Below, one piece after another: positions 24,331 through 33,753 of a DNA stretch of 64,000 nt (position 1 is the first letter of the stretch; the number at the start of each line of letters is the position of its first letter). The DNA comes from Candidatus Galacturonatibacter soehngenii (GTDB lineage: Bacteria; Bacillota; Clostridia; Lachnospirales; Lachnospiraceae): the NCBI RefSeq assembly GCF_008830185.1, contig NZ_WAGX01000005.1, positions 1,240,001-1,304,000 on the forward strand, in the 5' to 3' direction. The notes under the pieces were generated by a model. That model saw only the letters and a list, made by a program, of their open reading frames with translations. It did not search any database and had not been told where the DNA came from. The position numbers were made by a program, and so were the translations under genes.

Positions 24331-26925
24331 TTATTTGAGTGCATTTATTATTTGTTCTATTTCTTTTCTTCTGTCTTCTTTTGTTCTATTTTCATCCGCA
24401 ATTACAAAACTTGTATCCATTCCCCACTTTCTAACCTTATCTATCCATGATAAAATTGATTCTCTTGAATAACCCTTGTCTTGCAACAAATAAAATATGT
24501 ACGCTAGTTCATTACTTGTACTTGTATTAAAAACCACTGGATCATCGGAATTAATATTAAGAATTAGACCATTCTCTTTACTATTTCCATCGAGTCCCTT
24601 ATCATTCAATCTTATCGCATGATGTTTAAACAATCGCTCGATATCTGATATTGCTAAATTTGAAGTAGGATTCACTTCAACTACAATACCTTTTTGGTTT
24701 AATCTCTTCTTCAGATAAGATTGAACACAACTTATGTATTCTACATCTGATTTTACAACATTAACCTGTATTACCTCATACATTCTTTCCAAATAACATT
24801 TGCAGTGAAATGCATGTAATAATTTTTCTGCATTCCAATACAGTCCTGCAGTTGTAGAAACTTTTGTGCATAATATCTTTTCAGCACATCTTTCAGCTTG
24901 AATATTGCAAATAGAATTCATAAGATCTTCATCCACTTGAAATTTGTTAAACTTCGCTTGATAGGCCTTCCATAATTCATAAACTGTTATTCCCTGAATA
25001 TTTTCATATATACATTCAGCCAATTTCATAATTTCTTGTTCAACATAATTAAAATCTATGCCACATTCTTTGCTGATACCCCATAACCAAAGAAGATTCT
25101 CTAAATATTCAATTCTTGGTATTGCGATTATTTTATTATTTTCACACCAGCTACTTATATCAATGCCAAGCGCAATACCATGTCCTATTCTATCTCCCGC
25201 ATGGTATCCAAAATGCTCTATTACTTCATCAATATGACGCAATCCAGATACGATATGCCTAAATTCTTCTCCTACATGAAAAGTAAAACCCAAGTTGTTA
25301 ATTTTACTAAATTTATTGTCAAGCATTCCATTTTTGCTATCACGTGCAACTTGATATATAGGTGCAAATACCCATGGTTCTGTGTTATTTTCGACACTTG
25401 CAGCATCAATACCCACTAAATACTTTGACAAGTTTGGTATATTCTTTCTAATATCTAGTATTGTATTTATTTGATTAAAATAACGTCTTTGAATATTTCC
25501 ATAAAAATAATTGCTATCTTTATCACTTTCAATACACCAACATTTTTCAAAAAAAGTTTGATCTTTTTCTTTAATAAAATGAATAACAATGCCTAAATTG
25601 GGAACAATATCTGATATATTTTTATCATCTATAAGTTCTAGATAAACTTCAAATATATCTTTTAATGATTTACATAACTGTTTTCTTAGAACATTTTTTT
25701 GTTTTGGATTATTGGGGGGGCTAATTCGTATCTCTAATTTTTTTAAATGATTATTATATATTTGATTTAGGAAAACATTTTTTAAATAATCGTGCCTTCC
25801 AACATTTAATTTACATGTAGCTTTACTAAAATATTTTTGAAAATAATCAAGGCCTGTACTGTAGTTATTTTGTGTAATTCCCTGGTAAAGAATATTTTTC
25901 AGAACAATATATTTCCAAAACAATCTGCTAAAGACATCATCCTTAGTAGTCTTTATGTATTTTAATGATTCAAACAAGAAAATATTTTCATCTGTGGTAT
26001 GAATATATGACTTGCCGTTTCCCAATATCTCTCCGACACTACTTCCTCGTAATAATTTATCATATACATCTTTGAAATCAATTACATCAATCACTAATTT
26101 ATTGCAATTCATCAGGTCAATTATTTTTTTACACTCTGTTAAAGAAGCATCTAATGTTTCAAGATAATCATAAAACAACTTACCGCTATGTATCCTTGAT
26201 CTTAAATAGTAAGATGATATTATTCGAAAAATTGAAGCTTTAACAATATAATCTTTATACTGAATACTACCGTATTCCCTCAATACAGGTATATTATCTA
26301 GATCTACATTTGATAGATTCAACATTTCTTCCCATATAGTAGAAAAATATGTTCCCGCATTGACGTGCATATGATTTTCTGCAATACCGTTCTCTAAAAT
26401 CCGATCTAACTGCAAATCCCCAATGTTTATCAACCAATAATAACCATTAAGATACTCTTTATCCTTCATATCATTTTCAAGCAAATAGTTTGCAACTAAT
26501 ATGTCCATACAAAATTGTCTCGAAAATGTGTTCCATAACTCAATCTTACTAAATCCTTGGAAAGCCTCGAACATTCCATCATAACAATCATTAGTCCAAT
26601 ATTTCAACGCAAAAATACCATTTCTATGACATATAAAGCACTTTGAAATTTGATTTAATTGATTTTGAAATATTGAATTACTATCATAATTCCTAAGTAG
26701 TCTTAGTGGATAATATTTTTCTATTAATAGCTGAATATAGTCTAAATTATCAATATGATGTGTTTGCCGAATATAACTATATGTTTTTTCAACAAATTCT
26801 CTATACTCTGTATAAGGATTTTGACTCAGATATATTTTATTAAATATATCTTCTTTTAAAAATCGCTCATCTGAAAACGGTAATATTGAAGCTTTAACTG
26901 TTGTATCAGTAATATGTTTTAACAT
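24331..26925 (-). CDS. rdrB: RADAR adenosine deaminase RdrB
   Basis: The protein has 864 aa, far longer than a metabolic adenosine deaminase. All metal and catalytic motifs of the adenosine deaminase family are present in order: ENHMHVNAG (His185, His187), FHVGEE (His550, Glu), DRIGHG (His582) and NSDDPVVF (Asp794, Asp795). Long insertions between the first and later motifs are typical of RdrB. It follows the large ATPase gene by 20 bp. In known RADAR systems RdrA and RdrB form a large assembly that deaminates adenosine in RNA or ATP during phage infection. It lies in an integrative element. Confidence 0.9.
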   Translation of the reverse strand: MLKHITDTTVKASILPFSDERFLKEDIFNKIYLSQNPYTEYREFVEKTYSYIRQTHHIDNLDYIQLLIEKYYPLRLLRNYDSNSIFQNQLNQISKCFICHRNGIFALKYWTNDCYDGMFEAFQGFSKIELWNTFSRQFCMDILVANYLLENDMKDKEYLNGYYWLINIGDLQLDRILENGIAENHMHVNAGTYFSTIWEEMLNLSNVDLDNIPVLREYGSIQYKDYIVKASIFRIISSYYLRSRIHSGKLFYDYLETLDASLTECKKIIDLMNCNKLVIDVIDFKDVYDKLLRGSSVGEILGNGKSYIHTTDENIFLFESLKYIKTTKDDVFSRLFWKYIVLKNILYQGITQNNYSTGLDYFQKYFSKATCKLNVGRHDYLKNVFLNQIYNNHLKKLEIRISPPNNPKQKNVLRKQLCKSLKDIFEVYLELIDDKNISDIVPNLGIVIHFIKEKDQTFFEKCWCIESDKDSNYFYGNIQRRYFNQINTILDIRKNIPNLSKYLVGIDAASVENNTEPWVFAPIYQVARDSKNGMLDNKFSKINNLGFTFHVGEEFRHIVSGLRHIDEVIEHFGYHAGDRIGHGIALGIDISSWCENNKIIAIPRIEYLENLLWLWGISKECGIDFNYVEQEIMKLAECIYENIQGITVYELWKAYQAKFNKFQVDEDLMNSICNIQAERCAEKILCTKVSTTAGLYWNAEKLLHAFHCKCYLERMYEVIQVNVVKSDVEYISCVQSYLKKRLNQKGIVVEVNPTSNLAISDIERLFKHHAIRLNDKGLDGNSKENGLILNINSDDPVVFNTSTSNELAYIFYLLQDKGYSRESILSWIDKVRKWGMDTSFVIADENRTKEDRRKEIEQIINALK

Positions 26926-26945
26926 ATATTAATGCCTCCTCTAAA

Positions 26946-29900
26946 TTACCTGCGATCATTTGGTGAATATAAGATATCTTTCATAATCAAAATTAGTGCC
27001 TCATATTCCGCTTGATAAATCTTTGTTTCTTCTGTTTTTATTATGTCACTAACTAATTGTGCAGTATATATTACTTCATCTTCTTTAAATAATTCATTTC
27101 TTATTACCTCTAATGAACTCAAGTAATACTCCATTCCTCTTTGATTTCTTAAGCTTTCAATATAGTATTTAAATTTATTATCAAATATTTCCCAATCTTT
27201 CTTTTTTATTTTCTGATTGGCCTCTAGCTCTTTTTTAATAACAATTATTTCTTGATAAAAATCTGAGTCATTAATAATTTTTATCAATGAGTTTAAAGAA
27301 CTCATACTAATATTTATCACTGTATAGTGTTCCACATTATTAAGCAACTTGCTTTTTATACCGGCTATTTTCATTTGGACATTTTCTTTTATATTCATAA
27401 TATTGTTATTAACATACCATGAGTAATAGGAGTTTCCTATGTCTAAGTAATCACAATTAAAATGGATGTCTTCTTGATTATGTAAATTAAAAAGTTCGTT
27501 TTGATTTAAAAAGAAATAATTTTGTAACAATTCATCACATCGTATTTGAATAAATGTCAAAGACAAAAGTTCAAATAACTTTAGATATAAATTTCTTCTT
27601 CTAGAGTACCATCCCGTTTTATCGTTACATTCTTCATCATAGTAGTATATTAAACCACTATTTTCAATTTCATGTCGATTTTCAAAAAATAAATGCGCTC
27701 TATTATTTGAATACACTTCAAATATATTTTCTTCATTACTTTTGGTAGGACTCGATTTTTTAATTATTTCAAGTAGTTCAGATAAATTATTACTTTTATG
27801 TTCAAGATTCTCTATAATACTTTCAATATAATTTCGGAGATTACTCTGAACACTAAATTTTATAGCATTATTACTAACTCTATTTTTAATATTAGTACAT
27901 GTTGCTTTATCATAGTAATAGTATTTTCGAGATTTTTCCATAGCATATTTTTTAAGTGTAATCAACATTTTAATCATATCTTTTGATGATTTTCCCTGAA
28001 GATCATATCTGAAATTTGCCAAAAAAGTATACTCCGAAATACTTACATAATATTTCAAATCATCTAGGATTTCCCTTGAAAGTATACTAGTCATAACAAA
28101 CTGTTGATTATCAACTTCTCCCCACATTTTCTTTTCATTAAAATCTTCAAACTGGTCAGTACTTACCATAAAGGATTCTTTACTGCTTTCCCAAACTCTT
28201 TTCGCAAGTAAAGCATTCCTAATTTCCTTTAATGCCTCTTCTATTTTATTATCATCTCTGTTTATAAATGTATTTCTGTTAGGTCCTTCATTGTAATTAC
28301 TATTTAACTCTTGAATTGTTCTTTCAACATTTAATAATTGCTGGTCAAATTCTAATCCCGTTGTCAAATTAATAATTTGTTCAATACACTTTCCATATCC
28401 ATTATTATAATTATTTTTAGTATTATTAAAATTTATATACCATTCATAGTCCCCGCGCAGATTAATTTTCCTTCTTTTTGTTAATCTATCTATCACTTGT
28501 TTATAAGATTCAAAATATGTACTATTATTAAATATTTCTTCTTGCTGTCTAATTTCCAATACGTTTACTAATTGACTATAGAATGCAATTACATTAGTAG
28601 CATTCATTGTATTAAAATAAACTCTCTTTTCCTGGCTTACTCCAATAATATTGTTCAGCATATCGCTGTAATAGTTACCGGATAAATTTTCTCTTCCTCC
28701 AACAATCTGCTCGCAAAAATAAAATAAATGTACAATTTCAATTAAAGCTTTTTGCAATCTCATTTTATCTTCTATTTCTTCGTTTACATTTTGCGAAAAA
28801 TATACATTTAGTTTACTAGTGATGTAATTAATAAAAAGCTCATATTTAACTTCAAGCGCAACTTTTCCCAATACATTTCTAAATACTATACAATTTATAA
28901 TTGTTTCTTCTTGTTCTTTCAGTAATTCATTCGTATTGATAATATTACTTACAAGAGCATTGTATATATGTACTTTTCTTTCACTCTGATTCGAAAAGCT
29001 TTTCTCTATAAAATCCCAAATACTTATAATTCCCCTCGGCTTATAATCAAAAATTCCAAATACAGAATCTATCATTTGAAGCGAGTACTCGTCTTCTCTC
29101 CCAGAGAAAAATGCTTTTTTTAAAATATCATCAAACGTATTTCCATCATCTTTTTTAGGATATTTCAATTTCCTTTTTTGTTCATTACTTAAATTTTCCA
29201 AATAAAATCTATTGGAGTACGGTAAAACTTTTTTTAATAGTTCATATACATACTCCTCCTTATTCTTCTCTAATGAATCAAATACTCTTTCAAAATTCGT
29301 TTTTGACATAGATTCATTTTTCAATTCAAAAAAAAGCATCTCTTTTTCAAGTTTTTTTATATCTCCAGAAATCAAAATCACTACACTTTGGTGTTTTAAA
29401 TACCTCAAAATAGTATTAATCACTTCTGCACAACGTTCCTGATTAATATCTGCATCATCGATATAAATATATATCAAGCTTTTTTCATTTTCATTGCTAA
29501 ATACTTCAGATAGTTTAGAAAAAAGCTTGTGAATTCCTTGGTTTAATTCAATTTCTGATAACAAACTTTTTTGTCTTTCATTTGCATATTCACTCATTGT
29601 AGAATAATTTTCTTTTGCTATCTCCGAAAATCCTTCTTTTCTCATTAAATATGTTGAAAATACTTTATCCCATAATTCATCGATTTCATTTTTGTCTGTA
29701 AAAATACAAGATTCGTATCCTCTTTGTCTAGATTTTTCTTCACTCTTTTTATAGAACAAATCAATTTCATCTTTTCTTTTCTTTAAAATATCATATATAT
29801 TTAGTAATATGATGCCCAATAAATCCGTGCCTTCTTCAATCATTTCTGGAACAATAATTTTTAAGTGAAGATCTTTTTCATAGATAAACTTCTGTAATTC

Positions 29901-30152
29901 TACATCTTTTGTAAATTCTTCAACTCCATTACTACTGTTTCTTAATATTTCTCTTAGTGATGAAAAAACAGTTGTCTTTCCACTACCACGTTCACCTAAT
30001 ATGCTTATAACGTTACTGTAAGGAAAATGTTCATATGCCTCTTGTGAAATACTATTTTTTTTAGCTTCTTCCCTAATATTACCAATTGTAAAAAATAAGT
30101 TCTTGTAGTTTGGCAATATACATTCCAGACTCTCTTTTGATAAAAACTGCAT
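26946..30152 (-). CDS. rdrA: RADAR ATPase RdrA
   Basis: The protein has 1068 aa. The N-terminal P-loop domain has Walker A GERGSGKTT (residues 53-61) and Walker B LIYIYIDDAD (Asp232, Asp233). The remaining about 700 residues are helical, Asn/Lys/Glu-rich and without a family I recognise by motif. The RdrA call rests on the P-loop, the size and the strict pairing with an RdrB-type deaminase directly downstream. AAAGGAGAAGAATA precedes the ATG. No third RADAR gene (rdrC or rdrD) is seen nearby. RdrA is expected to form a ring that delivers substrate to RdrB. Confidence 0.85.
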   Translation of the reverse strand: MQFLSKESLECILPNYKNLFFTIGNIREEAKKNSISQEAYEHFPYSNVISILGERGSGKTTVFSSLREILRNSSNGVEEFTKDVELQKFIYEKDLHLKIIVPEMIEEGTDLLGIILLNIYDILKKRKDEIDLFYKKSEEKSRQRGYESCIFTDKNEIDELWDKVFSTYLMRKEGFSEIAKENYSTMSEYANERQKSLLSEIELNQGIHKLFSKLSEVFSNENEKSLIYIYIDDADINQERCAEVINTILRYLKHQSVVILISGDIKKLEKEMLFFELKNESMSKTNFERVFDSLEKNKEEYVYELLKKVLPYSNRFYLENLSNEQKRKLKYPKKDDGNTFDDILKKAFFSGREDEYSLQMIDSVFGIFDYKPRGIISIWDFIEKSFSNQSERKVHIYNALVSNIINTNELLKEQEETIINCIVFRNVLGKVALEVKYELFINYITSKLNVYFSQNVNEEIEDKMRLQKALIEIVHLFYFCEQIVGGRENLSGNYYSDMLNNIIGVSQEKRVYFNTMNATNVIAFYSQLVNVLEIRQQEEIFNNSTYFESYKQVIDRLTKRRKINLRGDYEWYINFNNTKNNYNNGYGKCIEQIINLTTGLEFDQQLLNVERTIQELNSNYNEGPNRNTFINRDDNKIEEALKEIRNALLAKRVWESSKESFMVSTDQFEDFNEKKMWGEVDNQQFVMTSILSREILDDLKYYVSISEYTFLANFRYDLQGKSSKDMIKMLITLKKYAMEKSRKYYYYDKATCTNIKNRVSNNAIKFSVQSNLRNYIESIIENLEHKSNNLSELLEIIKKSSPTKSNEENIFEVYSNNRAHLFFENRHEIENSGLIYYYDEECNDKTGWYSRRRNLYLKLFELLSLTFIQIRCDELLQNYFFLNQNELFNLHNQEDIHFNCDYLDIGNSYYSWYVNNNIMNIKENVQMKIAGIKSKLLNNVEHYTVINISMSSLNSLIKIINDSDFYQEIIVIKKELEANQKIKKKDWEIFDNKFKYYIESLRNQRGMEYYLSSLEVIRNELFKEDEVIYTAQLVSDIIKTEETKIYQAEYEALILIMKDILYSPNDRR

Positions 30153-30279
30153 TATTCTTCTCCTTTAACTTTTGTATTTTATTGTTTTAATTTCTTAGTA
30201 ATAAACCTAAGTACACATATATACTTTTCATTTAACTCTTTATTTTCTTTTATATTCAAAAAATATCTACAATTTACGC

Positions 30280-31275
30280 CTAAACATGTTCCACTTTTTT
30301 ATATTTCTGCTTACTACTATTAGGCTTATCAGGCACCGTCATCTCAATCAAGCCTAGTTCCAAAGCTGGCAACAAATAATTATCTCTAAACGTCGGTCTA
30401 TGCTTTAACCCTAATAATTCCATAAGTTCTTTCGTTGAATATTCTTTATCATCAATAACCTCTAAAAGCCTTTCAACTTGTTCGGTCACTTGTTCTCCTA
30501 CTTGTTCGGTATCTGTGATTTCACATAATGCATCATAAATGGTTTTTAGTAGAAACTCTATGAATTTACCAGAATCAGCACTATGATCACATTCGCCAAG
30601 CACTTTGTAATATTCATCTTGCCGCTCCCTTATCAATGTTTCTATTGGAAGCCAGCCAAACAGCGATTTCCATTTATACAGCAACAACGTCTGCCACATT
30701 CGTCCCATTCTACCATTACCATCAGCAAATGGATGAATGAATTCAAATTCATAATGAAATACACAACTTTTTATCAATGGATGAACTTCTGCTTTTTTTG
30801 CCCAATCTACCAATTCTTTCATCAGATGTGGAACTTGATTTGCTGGCGAAGCCATATGAACCAACTGTTCTCCTGCAAATACTCCTACGCCACCACTTCG
30901 AAAAGTTCCTGCTTCTTTCGTCAACTCATTCATCAACACTTTATGTGCTAGCAGCATGTCCTTAACAGAATATGGATTCATTTCCAACAGCTTATTGTAT
31001 GCTTCAAAAGCATTCTTAACCTCGCATATTTCGTCCGGTGCCCCAAGAATTCTTTTCCCATTGATAATATCCGTTACCTGATCCAAGGATAAGGAATTAT
31101 TTTCAATTGCTAACGACGCATGAATCGTACGAATACGATTATCACGTCTAAGTCTTGGGTTATTACTCATATTATCATTTATCGTGATTTTGGTTATTAT
31201 TTCAGTAATAGCAGAAATTAAATTTACTGTCTTATCTGTTATTGTATATGGTGGAACATAACCTTTTTTGCTCAT
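30280..31275 (-). CDS. Fic-domain protein (copy 2)
   Basis: The protein has 331 aa from the ATG at 31275 (AGAAAGGTAAAT before it); the frame extends 12 codons further but without a ribosome site. It has the same layout as copy 1: SLAIENN inhibitory motif, HPFADGNGRMGR core, and winged-helix tail. Substitutions relative to copy 1 are spread evenly, so both copies evolved under constraint. It lies between the iteron region and rdrA. Because the decayed element also has a Fic gene but no RADAR, Fic looks like a core gene of this element family, not a RADAR component. Confidence 0.9.
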   Translation of the reverse strand: MSKKGYVPPYTITDKTVNLISAITEIITKITINDNMSNNPRLRRDNRIRTIHASLAIENNSLSLDQVTDIINGKRILGAPDEICEVKNAFEAYNKLLEMNPYSVKDMLLAHKVLMNELTKEAGTFRSGGVGVFAGEQLVHMASPANQVPHLMKELVDWAKKAEVHPLIKSCVFHYEFEFIHPFADGNGRMGRMWQTLLLYKWKSLFGWLPIETLIRERQDEYYKVLGECDHSADSGKFIEFLLKTIYDALCEITDTEQVGEQVTEQVERLLEVIDDKEYSTKELMELLGLKHRPTFRDNYLLPALELGLIEMTVPDKPNSSKQKYKKVEHV

Positions 31276-31334
31276 ATTTACCTTTCTGGGTGCTAATATT
31301 TGCACTTGCATGATTAAACTTCATTGTTTTATCA

Positions 31335-31359
31335 CTTGTACAATATTATACCGTACAAG
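31335..31359 (-). promoter_or_regulatory. Palindromic operator over the fic copy-2 promoter
   Basis: CTTGTAC-N11-GTACAAG is identical to the site before fic copy 1 and again encloses TATAAT on the minus strand. Flanking DNA has diverged more than the palindrome. Confidence 0.65.
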
Positions 31360-31402
31360 TTTCTGTAATACTACTACTTTTCCAAATAATTTGCAAAAAT
31401 AT

Positions 31403-31649
31403 GTGATAGCATAAAATGCCATCAAAATCGACCTGTGATAGTATTTTGTGCACTCACAATCCAAAAGTGATAGTAAAAAGTGCACTCACAATCCAAAAGT
31501 GATAGTAAAAAGTGCACTCACTTCAACTATCTTATCCGGGCCATCATAATTCCTTCAAAAAAGTGATAGCATTTTATGCACTCATATTTTGTCTGTGATA
31601 GCATTTTGTGCACTCACAATTCAAAAGTGATAGTAAAAAATGCACTCAC
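31403..31649. repeat. Iteron array 1: 23-bp repeats with exact 32-bp period
   Basis: Copies of GTGATAG-N9-CACTCAC start at 31435, 31467, 31499, 31563, 31595 and 31627, with a partial one at 31403. All steps are 32 bp, except one empty slot at 31531. Each unit is itself an imperfect inverted repeat (GTGA...TCAC). The 9-bp spacers are A-rich. Equal helical phasing suggests cooperative binding by a replication or transfer protein. Confidence 0.8.
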
Positions 31650-31667
31650 TTTAATATTTCAAGGGTT

Positions 31668-31729
31668 TTAGGGGATTTTCCCCTAACTAGATGCGTTAGA
31701 GACCTGAGACGTCTCTGATGCGTATCTAG
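31668..31729. other. Hairpin and cruciform between the iteron arrays
   Basis: TTAGGGGA / TCCCCTAA (31668-31686) is a perfect 8-bp stem with a 3-nt loop. It is followed by a longer imperfect inverted repeat, CTAGATGCG...AGAGAC with GTCTCT...ATCTAG (31687-31729). The pair could form the core of a replication or transfer origin. Confidence 0.45.
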
Positions 31730-31877
31730 CAATGGACTCCCTCGACTTTGCACAAGCATTTGCACTAGAAGTTGCACTTCCACTAACGAATAAAAGAGAA
31801 ATTATTTCTCCACTTCAAAGCTCCTGCTTGAACAATTCCTTAACGCAATGAACCTAATATATTTCGGATGAGCACGG

Positions 31878-31918
31878 CAAGTTACGCAACAACGACGCCT
31901 CCGTCCTATTGCGACTTG
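31878..31918. other. oriT-like inverted repeat
   Basis: CAAGTTACGCAA (31878-31889) and TTGCGACTTG (31909-31918) are inverted, separated by a GC-richer loop, in an otherwise gene-free AT-rich stretch. The layout (inverted repeat beside a mob-type gene set) suggests an origin of transfer. No nick site can be proven from sequence. Confidence 0.35.
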
Positions 31919-31964
31919 TCAGGTGGTAAATACCCCTGAAACCCCTAATATATATGATGTGACT

Positions 31965-32171
31965 ACACTTTTTATAGCCAAAAATAAAATCGGCTTTACT
32001 TTTTATAGCCACTCTCCAGAAATGGCTATAGTTTGTGTAGCCACATCAAATATTTCATAACCCTGATATTTTATGTTTTTACCTATTGGCAGCACTTTCT
32101 ATAGCCATTATTCGTACTTGGCCGTACTTTCTGTAGCCAACGCAGAATTTTGGCTCCACAATGTGAAGCCA
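31965..32171. repeat. Iteron array 2: TATAGCCA motifs with 32-bp period
   Basis: ACTTT(T/C)T(A/G)TAGCCA-type units end at 31980, 32011, 32043, 32107, 32139 and 32171 (the last as GAAGCCA). Steps are 31 or 32 bp with one empty slot at 32075. The units at 32023-32043 and 32150-32171 are inverted repeats (TGGCTA/TAGCCA and TGGCT/AGCCA). The motif is unrelated to array 1 but the period is the same. The array ends 13 bp before the stop of the TnpV-like gene. Confidence 0.7.
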
Positions 32172-32184
32172 CCGATTTTTTAAA

Positions 32185-32565
32185 TTAGTGAAACTTCCTT
32201 ACCACTTCCCTCAATACAATTTCTTCCGCCATCATCCTTGCCTGATTTCGTAAATGCAATTGTTCCATAAATGAATTTGGATCTTTTGGCTTATTCTTTT
32301 CTAACCAAACAGTTTCAATATTCTCTAGCAGCTCATATGCTTCTTCATTTATTTCAGAAGCCTTATCGTAAAGTTTTCCAAATCTCACAAGACTACGATA
32401 CCTTTCAGCATAAGCTTCTTTTAAAAACCCAATCCACATTCTTCCGTATTTCCCCACATTTGCAAGCTGACATTCTTCTGAACTTACGGATAAAAGAGGA
32501 TAATGAATTCCATCCTTTTCCTGATACTGTACTCCTAATTCTTCAAATAATGATTTTTCTTCCAT
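32185..32565 (-). CDS. TnpV-like transposon-encoded protein
   Basis: The protein has 126 aa. The pattern NVGKYGRMWIGFLKEAYAERYRSLVRFGKLYDK followed by a C-terminal LRNQARMMAEEIVLREVV fits the TnpV family that I remember from Tn4451-type mobilisable elements; a molecular function is not established. It is the last gene of the minus-strand int-mob-ATPase run and abuts iteron array 2. Both the position and the small helical fold would suit a DNA-binding accessory protein. Confidence 0.72.
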   Translation of the reverse strand: MEEKSLFEELGVQYQEKDGIHYPLLSVSSEECQLANVGKYGRMWIGFLKEAYAERYRSLVRFGKLYDKASEINEEAYELLENIETVWLEKNKPKDPNSFMEQLHLRNQARMMAEEIVLREVVRKFH

Positions 32566-32679
32566 AATGCTACTTCCTTCCCATTCTTAATCTTCATTTA
32601 TAGTTGTATTTTCCAAATAATATTGGAAGGCGGCAAGATTTCCTCTTCTTATAAAGACAGCCATCTTGCCATCTTCCCC

Positions 32680-33648
32680 CTACAACATCCAGAACCACTG
32701 ATTTCCAATTTTGACAGAATCAATATTCATGTCTCGTTTGGCATTGAACAGTGTCTTTTTCTTGATTCCCTTATCTTTAGCAAGTTCTTCAATTTCCTTA
32801 CTGCTTTTTTGCCCATCTGATAAAATATCTGTTAAAAAAGCTTTTGCATCCTTGGTCTTTTGTCCTCTGCTATCACCAGATAATAATTCTTCCACGCTGA
32901 TATCATAACGACCTTCCCAAGTAAATCCTGCGTCTGCATCCAATCGAAATGCTATTGATGTTCCTTCAGCTGCAAGGCTGCTTTTATCATGGGCTATGAC
33001 ACGAAGTGTGGGATCTTCTTTTATCCGTCCTACCACAAGTACACTTCTTGCTGTTGCCTGAAAATCAATGGAACCTAGTCCTCTATAAGTGGATTTACTC
33101 CCACTGGTTATATTCATATGACCGATAAGAATAATGGCACATTTATACTTCTCAGCTATACTTCCAAGTCGTTTTAAGACTGGACGTATCTCGTTTGCTC
33201 TGTGCATATCCACCTCTGCTCCTAAATATGCTTGAATTGGGTCAAGAATAACCAACTTTGCCCCAGTTTCTTCTATTGCCATGACCAGGCGTTCATCCGT
33301 CATGGATAACTCCTGCTGACTTTCATCAATGACCATAATTTTGCTACAATCTGCGCCTGCTTCTAATAATCTTGGTTTTATGGTATCCTCCAGACCATCT
33401 TCCGCTGTCTGATATATAATATTAATTGGTTCACGCTCCTTGTCATCACAAGGGAGCATTTCACCTCTCGATAAAAGTGCTGCTAGTTGCAATACAAAGG
33501 TTGTTTTTCCTTCTCCTGGATCACCTTGTACGATTGTTAGTTTCCCTAATGGAATATATGGATTCCAGAGCCATTCCACTTTTTTGGGAATCACATCTGC
33601 CATATTAATTAAATGATACGAAGATTTCGTTTGTTTGATTTCTTCCAT
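32680..33648 (-). CDS. RepA-like AAA ATPase of the mobile element
   Basis: The protein has 322 aa from the ATG at 33648, preceded by AAGGAGGCGAAC; the frame is open 26 codons further upstream without a ribosome site. It is a RecA-fold ATPase of the plasmid RepA/RSF1010 helicase type: Walker A QGDPGEGKTTF, Walker B KLVILDPIQAY, then ILIGHMN and STYRGLGSIDFQATARSVL. A C-terminal helix-turn-helix-like region (GQKSSKEIEELAKDKGIKKK) may bind DNA. With two iteron arrays close by, it may support replication of the excised element. Confidence 0.82.
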   Translation of the reverse strand: MEEIKQTKSSYHLINMADVIPKKVEWLWNPYIPLGKLTIVQGDPGEGKTTFVLQLAALLSRGEMLPCDDKEREPINIIYQTAEDGLEDTIKPRLLEAGADCSKIMVIDESQQELSMTDERLVMAIEETGAKLVILDPIQAYLGAEVDMHRANEIRPVLKRLGSIAEKYKCAIILIGHMNITSGSKSTYRGLGSIDFQATARSVLVVGRIKEDPTLRVIAHDKSSLAAEGTSIAFRLDADAGFTWEGRYDISVEELLSGDSRGQKTKDAKAFLTDILSDGQKSSKEIEELAKDKGIKKKTLFNAKRDMNIDSVKIGNQWFWML

Positions 33649-33684
33649 GTTCGCCTCCTTGAAAAATTGTGATTGTTTCAAGCG

Positions 33685-33733
33685 AAAGCCTTTGCTATAC
33701 TTGTATTTGCGAGATACATGAAACAAAGGCTTT
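33685..33733. terminator. Hairpin between mobC-like and ATPase genes
   Basis: AAAGCCTTTG / CAAAGGCTTT, a perfect 10-bp stem with a 29-nt loop. It may attenuate transcription between the two genes. Confidence 0.45.
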
Positions 33734-33753
33734 GCTTTTGTTCCTAAATGTCC

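Noticed and set aside
24331-26925. Ordinary adenosine deaminase of purine salvage
   Set aside because: 864 aa with long insertions and pairing with a large P-loop ATPase in a mobile element fit RdrB instead.
19450-31275. Fic genes as components of the RADAR system
   Set aside because: The decayed element has the Fic gene without RADAR, and Fic copy 2 has its own operator-controlled promoter.
31403-31649. CRISPR array from the regular 32-bp repeats
   Set aside because: Repeats of 23 bp with only 9-bp, similar A-rich spacers, imperfect palindromes and no cas genes; this is an iteron array.
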